From a bacterium 1XD42-54 (GTDB lineage: Bacteria > Bacillota > Clostridia > Lachnospirales > Lachnospiraceae), in assembly GCA_003612585.1 (NCBI GenBank), contig RAZH01000009.1, forward strand, positions 62,001 through 126,000: 64,000 nucleotides of DNA, given 5' to 3'. Under the pieces are notes generated by a model. The model searched no databases and was not told the DNA's origin. It saw only the letters and a program-made list of their open reading frames with translations. Below, one piece after another: positions 26,161 to 35,937 of this stretch. Every line of letters begins with the position of its first letter. Position 1 is the first letter of the stretch. Position numbers and translations under genes: made by a program.

Positions 26161-26997
26161 TCAGTACTCCTCAATGTTGATTTTCCGGGTGGTTTCAATA
26201 TCATAGGGGAGAATCGAATTTGCAAAATGCTTGAATTTATCCGCTGCATCGCTGACAAAAAAGCGGTAAGGCTCTTTTCCCGACGCTTTTTCACCACGAT
26301 TGGCTATCCCCTTTTCTTCCAGCAGCAGTCCCAGTTCATGGGCCGTCTCATATGCAGGGTCCACAAGCCGCACACGCTCTCCTGCCAGCCGCTCAATCAA
26401 AGGCCGCAGAAGCGGGTAATGGGTACACCCAAGAATCAGTGTATCAATGCCCTTGGGAAGCAGTTCATCCAGATAACGCTTCGCCACCTGCTCTGTTACC
26501 GGATCTCCAAGCCACCCTTCCTCCACAAGAGGCACAAACAGCGGGCAGGCTTTTCCATACACTTGGATATCCTTCTGATAACTGCAAATAAGCTGACTGT
26601 ACATATGGCTGTTGACCGTGCTTTCTGTGCCGATCACACCAATCCGGCCATTTCTTGTCGATGCCGCGGCAACCTTCGCTCCGGGCTTTACTACGCCGAT
26701 AATCGGAATATCCAGCTCCTTTTCCACTTCCTCAAGTGCAAGTGCGCTGGCCGTATTGCAGGCGATCACAATCGCTTTGACATCCTGCGTCCGCAGGAAA
26801 CGGATAATCTGCCTCGAATAGCGAATCACCGTATCTTTTGATTTGCTTCCATATGGCACCCTCGCCGTATCGCCAAAATAAACAATCCGCTCATTGGGAA
26901 GATTTCTCATAATCTCCCTTGCTACGGTAAGGCCGCCCACACCGGAATCAAATACGCCGATAGGAGCCTTCCCTTTTTTATTTTCTGTATTGCACAT
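26161..26997 (-). CDS. murI: Glutamate racemase
   Basis: A 278-residue cytosolic enzyme that turns L-glutamate into D-glutamate for peptidoglycan. The catalytic pair is visible: Cys80 in VIACNTAS and Cys191 in LGCTHYP. The opening IGVFDSGVGGLTV and FGDTARVPYG complete the substrate pocket. It lies in a minus-strand group yigZ-like, murI, DUF1934. The length matches the family. The start is preceded by GAAAGGAATATCAGAAGTT. Confidence 0.96.
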   Translation of the reverse strand: MCNTENKKGKAPIGVFDSGVGGLTVAREIMRNLPNERIVYFGDTARVPYGSKSKDTVIRYSRQIIRFLRTQDVKAIVIACNTASALALEEVEKELDIPIIGVVKPGAKVAAASTRNGRIGVIGTESTVNSHMYSQLICSYQKDIQVYGKACPLFVPLVEEGWLGDPVTEQVAKRYLDELLPKGIDTLILGCTHYPLLRPLIERLAGERVRLVDPAYETAHELGLLLEEKGIANRGEKASGKEPYRFFVSDAADKFKHFANSILPYDIETTRKINIEEY

Positions 26998-27058
26998 AAC
27001 TTCTGATATTCCTTTCTGCTTCGCAGGCTGCCCGTACGGTCAAATATCGTTCTGATGA

Positions 27059-27703
27059 TTATTCATCAAAAATCAGCGGCTCCCCATCCACAAACGCAAA
27101 ACACACCGCATCCTCTGCAAGAAATTGTGTCCTTCCGTTCGTTCCCTCCGTCACGGCCTCGCGGAGCTCTTTTACCTGCTCAAGCGGTACCAGCGTCTCC
27201 ACTGTGACAGTATCAGTATATTCGGAATCTGTAATTGTGAGCCCTCTTTGTCCCAGCAGATACTGGATTTTTCCAATTCCATTGTAATCGGTCTTCATGC
27301 GCAGCAGAGCACCGTTTCTTTTTTCAATGATCGTACTGCCGTGAAGCCCTTCCTGTACTGCCTTCGAATAGGCCCGTACCAGTCCCCCGGTTCCTAGCAG
27401 CGTTCCACCGAAATATCTCGTCACCACAACGGCCGCGTTGTGAATCTGCTCACCGAGCAATACATCCAGCATCGGACGTCCGGCTGTTCCCTGTGGCTCT
27501 CCGTCATCACTGCAGCGCTGGAGCTCATAATTCTCTCCCACGACAAAGGCAAAACAGTTGTGCGATGCGTTCCAATACTTTTTTTTCATTGCTGCAATAA
27601 ACTCCAGTGCCTCATCCTCGCTGTTCACCGGAATTACCGTTGCAATAAAACGGGATTTTTTTTCAATCAGCTCTCCCTCGCCGCCTTTGTATACAATCTT
27701 CAT
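27059..27703 (-). CDS. YigZ/IMPACT family protein
   Basis: A 214-residue protein with an N-terminal UPF0029/IMPACT domain (IEKKSRFIATVIPV, ASHNCFAFVVG, DDGEPQGTAGRPML) and a C-terminal ferredoxin-like DUF1949 domain (about 140-205). The DGEP..TAG motif is the family signature. I chose the ATG at 27703 over an in-frame GTG six bases upstream. Members are conserved, possibly translation-linked, with no agreed bacterial function. It lies 61 bases before murI on the same strand. Confidence 0.9.
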   Translation of the reverse strand: MKIVYKGGEGELIEKKSRFIATVIPVNSEDEALEFIAAMKKKYWNASHNCFAFVVGENYELQRCSDDGEPQGTAGRPMLDVLLGEQIHNAAVVVTRYFGGTLLGTGGLVRAYSKAVQEGLHGSTIIEKRNGALLRMKTDYNGIGKIQYLLGQRGLTITDSEYTDTVTVETLVPLEQVKELREAVTEGTNGRTQFLAEDAVCFAFVDGEPLIFDE

Positions 27704-27907
27704 CTGCACTTCCCGCCCTTAAATCAGACTTTTCAAAATTCCTGTTAAAATACCTTTTGATAGTACCAAAAATATACCTCTTTGTAAAGCCACACCCCTG
27801 CATTTTTCCGGCAAAAACTGGCTTATCAATTCCCCGTGGATTTTTACCGGTATCTGTGCTATTCTGAAACGAGCAGATCACGATCTGAATCAAAAAGGAG
27901 AATACAC

Positions 27908-28543
27908 ATGGATATTGCAAAAAAAATTGACCACACTATGCTGAAAGCGGACGCTACGTCTGAGACGATCCGCCGTTACTGCCAGGAGGCCCTGGAAAAC
28001 GGCTTTGCCTCTGTCTGCGTCAATACCTGTCATGTACCGCTTGTTGCAAAAGCATTAAACGGCAGCGACGTAAAAACCTGCTGCGTTGTCGGATTTCCAC
28101 TCGGCGCTATGCTGACTTCTGCCAAGGCATTTGAAGCCTCTGAAGCTGTAAAGGCTGGCGCACAGGAAGTCGACATGGTTATCAACGTCGGCGCAATCAA
28201 AGATCAGAACTGGGACTTCGTTCGCAACGATATCAAAGCAGTTGTCGAAGCTTCGAAGCCTGCCATCGTCAAGGTGATTATTGAAACCTGTCTGCTGACA
28301 GACGAAGAAAAAACAAAAGCCTGCGAACTCTCCGAAGAAGCTGGAGCCGCTTTTGTCAAAACCTCCACCGGCTTTTCCACCGGCGGCGCAACACTCGACG
28401 ATATCCGTCTCATGAAAAAAACAGTAGGCGACCGTATGCAGGTAAAAGCCAGCGGCGGCATCCGCACGCCGGAATTCACCAGAGAACTGCTGGAAGCCGG
28501 CGCAGACCGAATTGGTGCCGGAAACGGACTGGCGCTCATCTAA
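27908..28543 (+). CDS. deoC: Deoxyribose-phosphate aldolase
   Basis: A 211-residue class I aldolase that cleaves 2-deoxyribose-5-phosphate to glyceraldehyde-3-phosphate and acetaldehyde in deoxynucleoside breakdown. The Schiff-base lysine is Lys151 in FVKTSTGFS. Lys180 in KASGGIRT and Asp89 in EVDMVINVG complete the active site. The start at 27908 has AAAAAGGAGAATACAC upstream. It stands alone, away from other deo genes, and is followed by a 16-bp inverted repeat. Confidence 0.96.
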   Translation: MDIAKKIDHTMLKADATSETIRRYCQEALENGFASVCVNTCHVPLVAKALNGSDVKTCCVVGFPLGAMLTSAKAFEASEAVKAGAQEVDMVINVGAIKDQNWDFVRNDIKAVVEASKPAIVKVIIETCLLTDEEKTKACELSEEAGAAFVKTSTGFSTGGATLDDIRLMKKTVGDRMQVKASGGIRTPEFTRELLEAGADRIGAGNGLALI

Positions 28544-28554
28544 AAAATATGGCG

Positions 28555-28610
28555 GCGGAACATTTTATACCCACGGTTTTTCTCAAATCCGCCTGTATAA
28601 AATGTTCCGC
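28555..28610 (+). terminator. Long perfect inverted repeat after deoC
   Basis: A 16-bp perfect inverted repeat (28555-28570 with 28595-28610, core GGAACATTTTATAC) with a 24-base loop starts 12 bases after the deoC stop. No T run follows directly, so it may stabilise the transcript end or terminate weakly. The remainder to 28743 holds no other clear feature. Confidence 0.6.
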
Positions 28611-28743
28611 TGATCTATCTTCCGTATATTTTTCATTTCTACGCGGAATACTACCCTCCAAATAAGTTAATTGCGAAACAATTTCCAGGATTTCACACTG
28701 TTTCAGCAATGATATCCATTCAAAAGTCAGGAGGTGGTCTTCC

Positions 28744-31497
28744 ATGAATACTCATTCCGATTCCAGGAAAAACACGCCGCGCCCGATTCCATGGAAACGG
28801 ATCATAATCTACGCAGCAGCAGCGCTTGCTGCTGTTCTTGTTCTGTTTCTTGCCGGTATCTGGTATCTGATCGCGACGGCGCCTGATATAGACACCATTA
28901 CCGTATCCCCTACCGAATCTGCCACCTATATCTGCGACGCACAGGGAAACTATCTGCGCAAGCTCACGCTTGCTTCTTCAAACCGTGATCTTGTTACGCT
29001 TGCAGAAATTCCAGACGCTCTGCAAAAAGCCATCATTGCAATTGAAGATGAACGCTTTTATGAACATGGCGGCATTGATATACGAGGAATTGCCCGGGCA
29101 ATGTGGACCGGTCTGACCAGCGGTTCTTTTTCAGAGGGAGCCAGCACGATCACGCAGCAGCTCATTAAAAATAATGTCTTCACCGAATGGACACTGGAAA
29201 ATTCCTTCCTTGACCGTTTCCGGCGTAAAATACAGGAACAATATCTGGCCCTCCAGCTCGAAGACCGGATTTCCAAAGAGGAAATTCTTGAAGATTATCT
29301 CAATACCATCAACCTCGGAGCTGGTTGTTACGGGGTACAGGCGGCATCCCGGCGATATTTCGGCAAAAATGTCTCGGAACTTTCGCTGTCGGAGGCTGCC
29401 GTGCTGGCTGCCATTCCCCAGAATCCCTCCGGTTTTAATCCCATCACCAACCCGGAAGAAAATGACAAGCGCCGCAAAACTGTGCTGAAATACATGGAAA
29501 ACCAGGGCTACATTTCGAGAGAAGAAAAAGAAGAAGCTCTACAGGACGATGTATATGGGCGAATCCGTAAGTTCAACGAACTGAAAGGCGACGAAACAGC
29601 GTACTCCTATTATGAGGACGCATTAATCGATCAGGTTCTGAACGTTTTGATGAATGAAAAAGGATATACGTATGACCAGGCATACCGGGCAGTATTTTCC
29701 GGCGGACTGCGTATTTTCTCCGCTCAGGAAGCACAGGCGCAACAGATATGCGATGAAGAATTCCAAAATCCCGCGAATTTTCCGGAAGGAACTGAGTTCG
29801 GTATTGATTACGCGCTGAGCGTCTCCGACTCAGCAGGGCTTGTCACCCATTATGGTTCGGAATCTCTGCGCAGCTACATTCGCCAGGAAATCAATCCTTC
29901 TTTTGACCTGCTGTGTAACTCACAGGCAGAAGCGCAGCAATATGCGGACGCCTTCCGGGAACACATTCTGTCACAAAATAGTCAGACTCATGAGACTTTA
30001 GAAAGTGAAACCTCTGAGGATGACAAGGATGACGAACCTGAAGATGATTCAGAAAACGGCGACAGCGACCAAGCACTCAAAGTTGTCGGAGAACGGCTGT
30101 CCCTCTCCGCACAGCCACAGGCTTCTCTTGTTCTCATTGATCAGAAAACGGGCTTTGTCCGGGCAATCGTAGGAGGCCGCGGAGAAAAGACGGCAAGTCT
30201 CGTTCTGAACCGAGCTACGGAAACGTACCGTCAGCCCGGCTCCACCTTCAAAATTCTGGCCGCATATGCACCGGCGCTTGATTCTTTCGGACAGACACTT
30301 GCCACCACTTATGAAAATGAGCCATACAACTATGAAAATGGTACTCCGGTCAGCAACTGGGATATCACCGATTATTCAGGAACCGTTACCATCCGGGAAG
30401 CGATCACCCGTTCCATCAACGTAATTGCTGTGAAATGCATTACTGCAATTACGCCGCGTGCCGGTTTTGATTATGCCCGTAACTTCGGAATCTCCACTCT
30501 GTATGAATCTTATGAGTCAGGCGGTAATCTTTCCTCTGATATTGTACAGCCGCTTGCACTTGGCGGTATCACGCAGGGCGTTTCAAATTTGGAGCTTTGC
30601 AGTGCATACGCGGCGATCGCCAACGGAGGAGTACACGTCAAGCCGAAGTTTTTTACAAAAATTCTGGACCGGCATGGCGACATTCTGATTGACTATTCAG
30701 AACTTGAAAATTCCTCCGAAACAGATACAGATCTTTCAGGCTCCACCCGTGTGATCTCGCCGGAAACCGCATTTTTACTGACAGAAGCCATGAAGGATGT
30801 CGTTGCTTCCCCGCAAGGAACAGCCTACCAATCCATCTTTGCAGCCGGGCAACCGGTGGCAGGAAAGACAGGCACCACTTCGAATTACAAAGATATCTGG
30901 TTCGTCGGATATACGCCGTATTATACGTGCTGCGTGTGGGGCGGCTATGACAACAACCGCGACCTGCCTCTGGCCTCCACGTACCACACCTACAACAAGG
31001 TTCTGTGGTCAGCCGTTATGAACCGGCTTCATACCGGACTTCCAGCCGCTGATTTCACAAAACCGGAAACTGTAAAATCGGTGACTCTGTGTAAAGAATC
31101 ACATTTACCTGCCATTTCGAATGGTTGTCCGGAAACCTATGAAGAATACTTTGCCAAAGCTACCGTACCCAAAAAGAACTGTCCGCTGCATGAAGTGCCG
31201 CCGGAAACAGAACCGATCACCATTTACCCGGATCTTTTCCCGGAAACTGAGACGCAAAGCGAAACTCAGGCGGAAACAGAAACAGCAACGAACAGCACCG
31301 AGATTCCGCCAACGGATACGGAATCACCGCCAGCGGATATCATTCCCCCGCCTACTTTGCCGGAAACCCCTCCGACCGTGTCTCCCCCTTCGGAAACAGA
31401 AACGGGACATCCTGCGGAAAGTGAGACAGGACAGACAGAAACAAATTCCCTGGAGGATCTGATGAACCGTCTGACAGGACTTGGAAGCCTCCCCTAA
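28744..31497 (+). CDS. Class A penicillin-binding protein (PBP1a type)
   Basis: A 917-residue bifunctional peptidoglycan synthase. One membrane segment (about 19-46) is followed by a GT51 glycosyltransferase domain with EDERFYEHGG (101-110) and GASTITQQL. The transpeptidase domain has Ser500 in STFK, SIN in ITRSINVIA, and KTGTT in AGKTGTTSNYKD. A Ser/Asp/Glu-rich insert (about residues 418-450) separates the domains. The C-terminal about 90 residues are a Glu/Thr/Pro-rich tail ending in LTGLGSLP, with repeats of ETET type. AGGAGGTGGTCTTCC precedes the ATG. It polymerises glycan strands and crosslinks peptides outside the membrane. Confidence 0.95.
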   Translation: MNTHSDSRKNTPRPIPWKRIIIYAAAALAAVLVLFLAGIWYLIATAPDIDTITVSPTESATYICDAQGNYLRKLTLASSNRDLVTLAEIPDALQKAIIAIEDERFYEHGGIDIRGIARAMWTGLTSGSFSEGASTITQQLIKNNVFTEWTLENSFLDRFRRKIQEQYLALQLEDRISKEEILEDYLNTINLGAGCYGVQAASRRYFGKNVSELSLSEAAVLAAIPQNPSGFNPITNPEENDKRRKTVLKYMENQGYISREEKEEALQDDVYGRIRKFNELKGDETAYSYYEDALIDQVLNVLMNEKGYTYDQAYRAVFSGGLRIFSAQEAQAQQICDEEFQNPANFPEGTEFGIDYALSVSDSAGLVTHYGSESLRSYIRQEINPSFDLLCNSQAEAQQYADAFREHILSQNSQTHETLESETSEDDKDDEPEDDSENGDSDQALKVVGERLSLSAQPQASLVLIDQKTGFVRAIVGGRGEKTASLVLNRATETYRQPGSTFKILAAYAPALDSFGQTLATTYENEPYNYENGTPVSNWDITDYSGTVTIREAITRSINVIAVKCITAITPRAGFDYARNFGISTLYESYESGGNLSSDIVQPLALGGITQGVSNLELCSAYAAIANGGVHVKPKFFTKILDRHGDILIDYSELENSSETDTDLSGSTRVISPETAFLLTEAMKDVVASPQGTAYQSIFAAGQPVAGKTGTTSNYKDIWFVGYTPYYTCCVWGGYDNNRDLPLASTYHTYNKVLWSAVMNRLHTGLPAADFTKPETVKSVTLCKESHLPAISNGCPETYEEYFAKATVPKKNCPLHEVPPETEPITIYPDLFPETETQSETQAETETATNSTEIPPTDTESPPADIIPPPTLPETPPTVSPPSETETGHPAESETGQTETNSLEDLMNRLTGLGSLP

Positions 31498-31575
31498 ATC
31501 TTCTGGCTGAAAAGGGCGCATCATATTTGCAGAAATAAAAACAGGAAGCATTTCCTTAAATACGCGCAGTAAAAT

Positions 31576-31645
31576 AGAGAGTCTCGTGGAGATTCCGGGT
31601 TTTGAAAAGACCCGAATCCCATGAGACTCTCTGTCATTGTTTTTT
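31576..31645. terminator. Bidirectional terminator between convergent genes
   Basis: A long hairpin (AGAGAGTCTC with GAGACTCTCT, extended by GATTC/GAATC and GGGT/ACCC) is followed by TTTTTT on the plus strand and TATTTTAC on the minus strand. It lies between the PBP gene and the convergent 555-residue secreted-protein gene. Confidence 0.85.
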
Positions 31646-31691
31646 GCTTGATTCCTTTAATTTATTAACTTTATCTTGGTATGTTATCTCG

Positions 31692-33359
31692 TTACTGTAT
31701 AACTACCGTACTTTTGGGTGTCTCGATCTGCGGTGTGAACTGCATGCCCCAAATATATGCATTTGCTGACATTTCACTTACAAGTGCAACCAAATCTTCC
31801 TGTTTCAGTTCCAGAATTACCCTTGCATCAGCAGGAGCTGCAACATCACCGGGCTCTGCCTTCAGGCTAACCTCTCCCGATACACCAAGCTTTTCGCCAT
31901 CCACAGACATAGACAGCTCATCTACGGTCAGAACGAAGCCCTTTCCTTTTTCGACATTTGAGAATGTACCGTCAAAGTTCAGTTCAATCCGTGTATCTTC
32001 ATCCTCCACCAGAATCTGTGCATCCAGATCTCCGGTAGCCGCATCAAAGCGCTCTGTGTACACCGGACCGGAATAAAGGGTCTCGCCATTTTCTTCCAGA
32101 TTCATTGTAATCGTAGTGACCTGTGCCGTTCCGTCCTGCTTTGTCGCAAAATCCATGTCCATAGAAATGGAATCTGTACCGGCATCGTCGGCCATCTCAA
32201 CATTCACTGTAAAGCCTTCCTGCGGTTGTGCCGGGTTGGAATAAACGATATCGCAGAAAATAGTTCCCTTGAACTCGTTTTCTACCTCTACCACCGGCTG
32301 TGATACCTCTGCAGAAGGAACCGTCTCCACATCTGCCACTGCATCAGAAGCCTTTCCGGCAGGGGCAAGCGGTTCCACAGTGACAGAAGTAATCACTTCC
32401 TCTGCGATCTGCTGCTGTTCGCTGGAAAGCTGATTCTGTGCCTCCACAATCTTCGCTGTATCAATCGGCATCTCAAAATACATTTTCTCTACGAGATGAT
32501 TCCGTACCTCGTAGTTCACAGTCAAATCCTCAAGGATGCAGGCAGACATCACAGATACCATCTGATCAACCATCTCGTCGACTGTCTGCTCCGGGTCTGA
32601 TCCTGTGTCAAAGACTATCCCTGCACCTGTAAATACTTTCATGTATTCCTGAAACAGGTCTTTGTATAAATCCATCAGTTTGTCACGGCTAAACGTAACG
32701 CTGTATGTCGTGACACCATCTGCTTCCGAAGCCTCTACGGCCGCACTTTCCTCAAGCTCCGCTTCCATGCGTTCGCTGTAGTCCTCCAAACCATCCGTAC
32801 CATCGTCGTCCGAATAAAAGTCCATTTCAATGTCCGGTATTTCTGCTATGTTTTCCGGAGTCATTCCCAAAATAGCAGCAAGATCGGAATTCATAATCTG
32901 CTCTTTGAGATTGCCGGCATTCAGTGCAACCGTACCTGCATAAAACTGCGGCAATGCAAGCGCAAGCTGTTCGTGTGATCCGTACAGCGCCGCATCCAGA
33001 ATTGGGGTCTCTCCAAAACTTCCTGTAAGCACCCATTTTTCAAGTTCCGGATCTAGCTGGAAACCGAACCGAACAGACTCATCGGCAAATTCTTCACCTG
33101 TCAAATCCAACAGCTCCAATGTCTCCGGGAGAAGTCTCGCCGTCATCTGAAAATTCAGGCCCTCCTCTTCCATCTGCTCTGCCAGATCAGAAAAGCCTAT
33201 TGTCTGCTCCAGAAGATTGTCCCCGGCATCCTCCATCTGTTTTTCTATAATCTCATTCAGCTCATCAAGCGGACCTGCCAGGGCCGTCCCCTGAAACATC
33301 ATCGCTGCTGACAGGGCAACAGCCATGGTCCTGCCAGTAAGTATTTTGAATTTACGCAT
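31692..33359 (-). CDS. Large secreted protein of unknown function
   Basis: A 555-residue exported protein. The signal peptide covers about residues 1-28 (basic start, hydrophobic core, cut near ALAGP). The mature part is acidic, with no transmembrane segment or lipobox. An N-terminal helical region (DELNEIIEKQMEDAGDN), a region around residues 200-230 rich in Asp/Glu/Ala, and a C-terminal half of alternating strands (TVNVEMADDAG, MDFATKQDGTAQVTTI, ELNFDGTFSNVEKG) suggest a beta-rich lipoprotein-like fold, perhaps a LolA/LppX-type barrel. I cannot assign a family. GGAGGTGCTTT precedes the ATG. Confidence 0.65.
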   Translation of the reverse strand: MRKFKILTGRTMAVALSAAMMFQGTALAGPLDELNEIIEKQMEDAGDNLLEQTIGFSDLAEQMEEEGLNFQMTARLLPETLELLDLTGEEFADESVRFGFQLDPELEKWVLTGSFGETPILDAALYGSHEQLALALPQFYAGTVALNAGNLKEQIMNSDLAAILGMTPENIAEIPDIEMDFYSDDDGTDGLEDYSERMEAELEESAAVEASEADGVTTYSVTFSRDKLMDLYKDLFQEYMKVFTGAGIVFDTGSDPEQTVDEMVDQMVSVMSACILEDLTVNYEVRNHLVEKMYFEMPIDTAKIVEAQNQLSSEQQQIAEEVITSVTVEPLAPAGKASDAVADVETVPSAEVSQPVVEVENEFKGTIFCDIVYSNPAQPQEGFTVNVEMADDAGTDSISMDMDFATKQDGTAQVTTITMNLEENGETLYSGPVYTERFDAATGDLDAQILVEDEDTRIELNFDGTFSNVEKGKGFVLTVDELSMSVDGEKLGVSGEVSLKAEPGDVAAPADARVILELKQEDLVALVSEMSANAYIWGMQFTPQIETPKSTVVIQ

Positions 33360-33460
33360 AAAGCACCTCCATCTGAATTATTTAATTTCAATATATCATA
33401 CAAAATTTTTATTTACAACCAACGAAACTGTGATTTAAAGAAAAGATAAGGAATGTGCTT

Positions 33461-34066
33461 TTATTTTCCTTCTGCTGTCCCGCATATTGCTTTGACACAA
33501 GGAGAAATACCCATTGCCGAGCTGTCGAGCACCAGGTGATAGCCCCTTTTATCATCCCAGGCCATACCGGTATTGGCATGATAAAAATTAGAACGCCGCC
33601 AGTCGTATTTTTTCAGCGTATTCTCCGCATTCTCCGGAGCAATCCCGTACTCCTCCACCGCCCGCTTCTTCCGGTATTCACGGTTTGCATGAATAAAAAC
33701 ACGAAGCACATCCGTACGTTCCCGCAAAATCCATCCCGCGCAACGCCCCACAATCACACACGGGCCCTGCAATGCCATGTCCTTGATCACACGTTCCTCC
33801 GTCACATACAACGCCCCTTCTTCTGAAAGGCCGTCGCGCTCTCCGGTCATCACCTTCATTGCCATGCCAAGCGAATACAACAGACTATTGGAAGTCGTCT
33901 CTTCCAAATGTAAAAGACGATCCTGCGACGTTTGCATCCGTTCTGCCGCACGCCGCAATACCTCCTGTCCATAACACGGAATACCAAGCCACCGCGCTAC
34001 TCTCTCACCGATTTCATTCCCGCCGGATGCATACTCTCGTTCAATCGCAATTATGTTATACATCAT
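33461..34066 (-). CDS. Cytidylate kinase-like family protein
   Basis: A 201-residue P-loop-like protein of the cytidylate-kinase-like family (cytidylate_kin2). It starts with IIAIEREYASGGNEIGERVA, where the usual GxxGxGKS loop is replaced by SGGNEIG. GPCVIVGRCAGWIL and a late DSS complete the fold. The start is placed at 34066, eight bases after AGGAGG. An in-frame ATG at 34072 is too close to that site. These proteins are common in Lachnospiraceae, and their true substrate is not known. It is the last gene after two ABC exporters, 20 bases apart. Confidence 0.78.
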   Translation of the reverse strand: MMYNIIAIEREYASGGNEIGERVARWLGIPCYGQEVLRRAAERMQTSQDRLLHLEETTSNSLLYSLGMAMKVMTGERDGLSEEGALYVTEERVIKDMALQGPCVIVGRCAGWILRERTDVLRVFIHANREYRKKRAVEEYGIAPENAENTLKKYDWRRSNFYHANTGMAWDDKRGYHLVLDSSAMGISPCVKAICGTAEGK

Positions 34067-34086
34067 GTTCATCCCCTCCTGTATGA

Positions 34087-35937
34087 TCATGCCTCTGCCG
34101 CTGCTTCTTTCACACGCTCAAACTGACTGTTATACAATCCCGCATAAAATCCGCCGTCTCGCATCAGTTCCTCGTGGTTTCCCTGTTCAATGATATCTCC
34201 GTCCTTCATGACAAGAATCAGATCTGCATCGCGGATCGTCGACAGGCGGTGGGCAATAACAAAGCTGGTTCGTCCCTTCATCAGTGCATCCATTGCCTTC
34301 TGAATCCGCGTCTCCGTACGCGTATCGACGGACGACGTCGCCTCATCCAGAATCAGAATCCGGTTGTCGGCCAGGATTGCACGGGCAATGGTCAGAAGCT
34401 GCTTCTGTCCCTGTGAAACATTATTCGTCTCCTCATTCAGCACCATCTGGTAGCCGCCCGGCTGCTGCATGATAAATTTGTGCACATGCGCCGCCTTTGC
34501 CGCCTCAATAACCTCCTCATCCGTAGCATCCAGCCGCCCGTAACGGATATTTTCCATAATTGTCCCGGAAAACAGCCACGTATCCTGAAGAACCATCCCG
34601 AACATCTCCCGAAGCTCACTGCGGTTAAAATCCTTTACGTCATGACCATCCACACAGATACTGCCGGAATTCACATCATAAAAACGCATTAACAGCTTCA
34701 CCATCGTCGTCTTTCCGGCTCCAGTCGGCCCGACAATTGCAATTTTCTGACCATCCTTTACCTTTGCTGAAAAATCGTGGATAATTACATGCTCGGGATC
34801 ATAGCCAAATTTTACATGGCTGAATTCCACATTTCCGCGCAGATGCTCCGTATCTGCCGGCTCCGCAACCGTCTGGTCCTCTTCCGTTTCTTCCAGATAT
34901 TCAAAAATCCGCTCAGAAGCCGCTGCCGTAGACTGCAACATGTTCGTCACCTGCGCAATCTGCTGAATCGGTTGTGTGAAATTCCGGATATACTGGAAAA
35001 ACGACTGAATATCACCGACCTCAATTGCATTTTTAATTACCATAAATCCACCGAGAATCGCTACCATGACATAGCCCAGATTACCGATAAACTGCATCAC
35101 TGGCATCATGATTCCGGAGAAAAACTGAGATTTCCACGCCGTATTGTACAACTTCTGGTTGACTTTCTCAAATTCTGATACAACGTCTTCTTCCTTATTA
35201 AAAACGCGCACTACATCATGACCGCCGTAGATCTCCTCAATCTGGCCATTCACCTCTCCGAGGTACTTCTGCTGTCCCTGGAAAAATTTCTGGGATCGCT
35301 TCATCACAACGCCGATAATTAACACGGAAATTGGCAGAATCACAAGCGCTGCCAGCGTCATCCATACATTGATGCTGAGCATCATAATAAATACGCCGAC
35401 AAGCGTGGTCGTCGAAGTGATCAGCTGCGTCAAACTCTGATTCAGGCTCGTCTGTAGCGTATCTACATCGTTCGTCACTCTCGAAAGCACCTCTCCTGTC
35501 GTCTTGCTCTCGAAATATTTGAGCGGCAGACGGTTTGTTTTCTGCGAAATATCACGCCGCAGACTGTATGTGACGTCATTCGAAATACCGCTCATGATAA
35601 AACCCTGAAGAAAGGAAAACGCCGCGCTGCAAAAATACAGTCCCATTACAAACAGCAAAATCTGGCCAATCTTCCCAAAATCAATGCCGCCGGTTCCCCC
35701 AAGCTTTGCAACCAGGCCGTTAAACAGCTCAGTCGTCGCTTTTCCAAGGATCTTTGGACCTACAATATTAAAAATGGTTCCGGCCATCGCCGTCACTGCC
35801 ACCAGCGCCAGACGCACCTTATATTTTCCCATATAGCGCAGAATTTTCTTCATACTGCCCGAAAAATCCTTCGCCTTCTCGCCGCCAATCATCCCATGAC
35901 CCATTGGCCCCCGTCTCGGTCTTCTCGTCTCACTCAT
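34087..35937 (-). CDS. ABC exporter half-transporter, second subunit
   Basis: A 616-residue protein with fused membrane domain (six segments, about residues 30-330) and ATPase. Walker A is GPTGAGKTT, the signature is VSQGQKQLL (Q replacing the second G of SGGQ), Walker B is ILILDEATSSVD, and the H-loop is IAHRLSTI. It overlaps the end of the upstream exporter gene by ATGA, so the two are translationally coupled and almost certainly form a heterodimer of the BmrCD/LmrCD/TM287-288 type. Regulation is by the upstream MarR gene. The substrate is probably a drug or envelope compound, by family. Confidence 0.92.
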   Translation of the reverse strand: MSETRRPRRGPMGHGMIGGEKAKDFSGSMKKILRYMGKYKVRLALVAVTAMAGTIFNIVGPKILGKATTELFNGLVAKLGGTGGIDFGKIGQILLFVMGLYFCSAAFSFLQGFIMSGISNDVTYSLRRDISQKTNRLPLKYFESKTTGEVLSRVTNDVDTLQTSLNQSLTQLITSTTTLVGVFIMMLSINVWMTLAALVILPISVLIIGVVMKRSQKFFQGQQKYLGEVNGQIEEIYGGHDVVRVFNKEEDVVSEFEKVNQKLYNTAWKSQFFSGIMMPVMQFIGNLGYVMVAILGGFMVIKNAIEVGDIQSFFQYIRNFTQPIQQIAQVTNMLQSTAAASERIFEYLEETEEDQTVAEPADTEHLRGNVEFSHVKFGYDPEHVIIHDFSAKVKDGQKIAIVGPTGAGKTTMVKLLMRFYDVNSGSICVDGHDVKDFNRSELREMFGMVLQDTWLFSGTIMENIRYGRLDATDEEVIEAAKAAHVHKFIMQQPGGYQMVLNEETNNVSQGQKQLLTIARAILADNRILILDEATSSVDTRTETRIQKAMDALMKGRTSFVIAHRLSTIRDADLILVMKDGDIIEQGNHEELMRDGGFYAGLYNSQFERVKEAAAEA

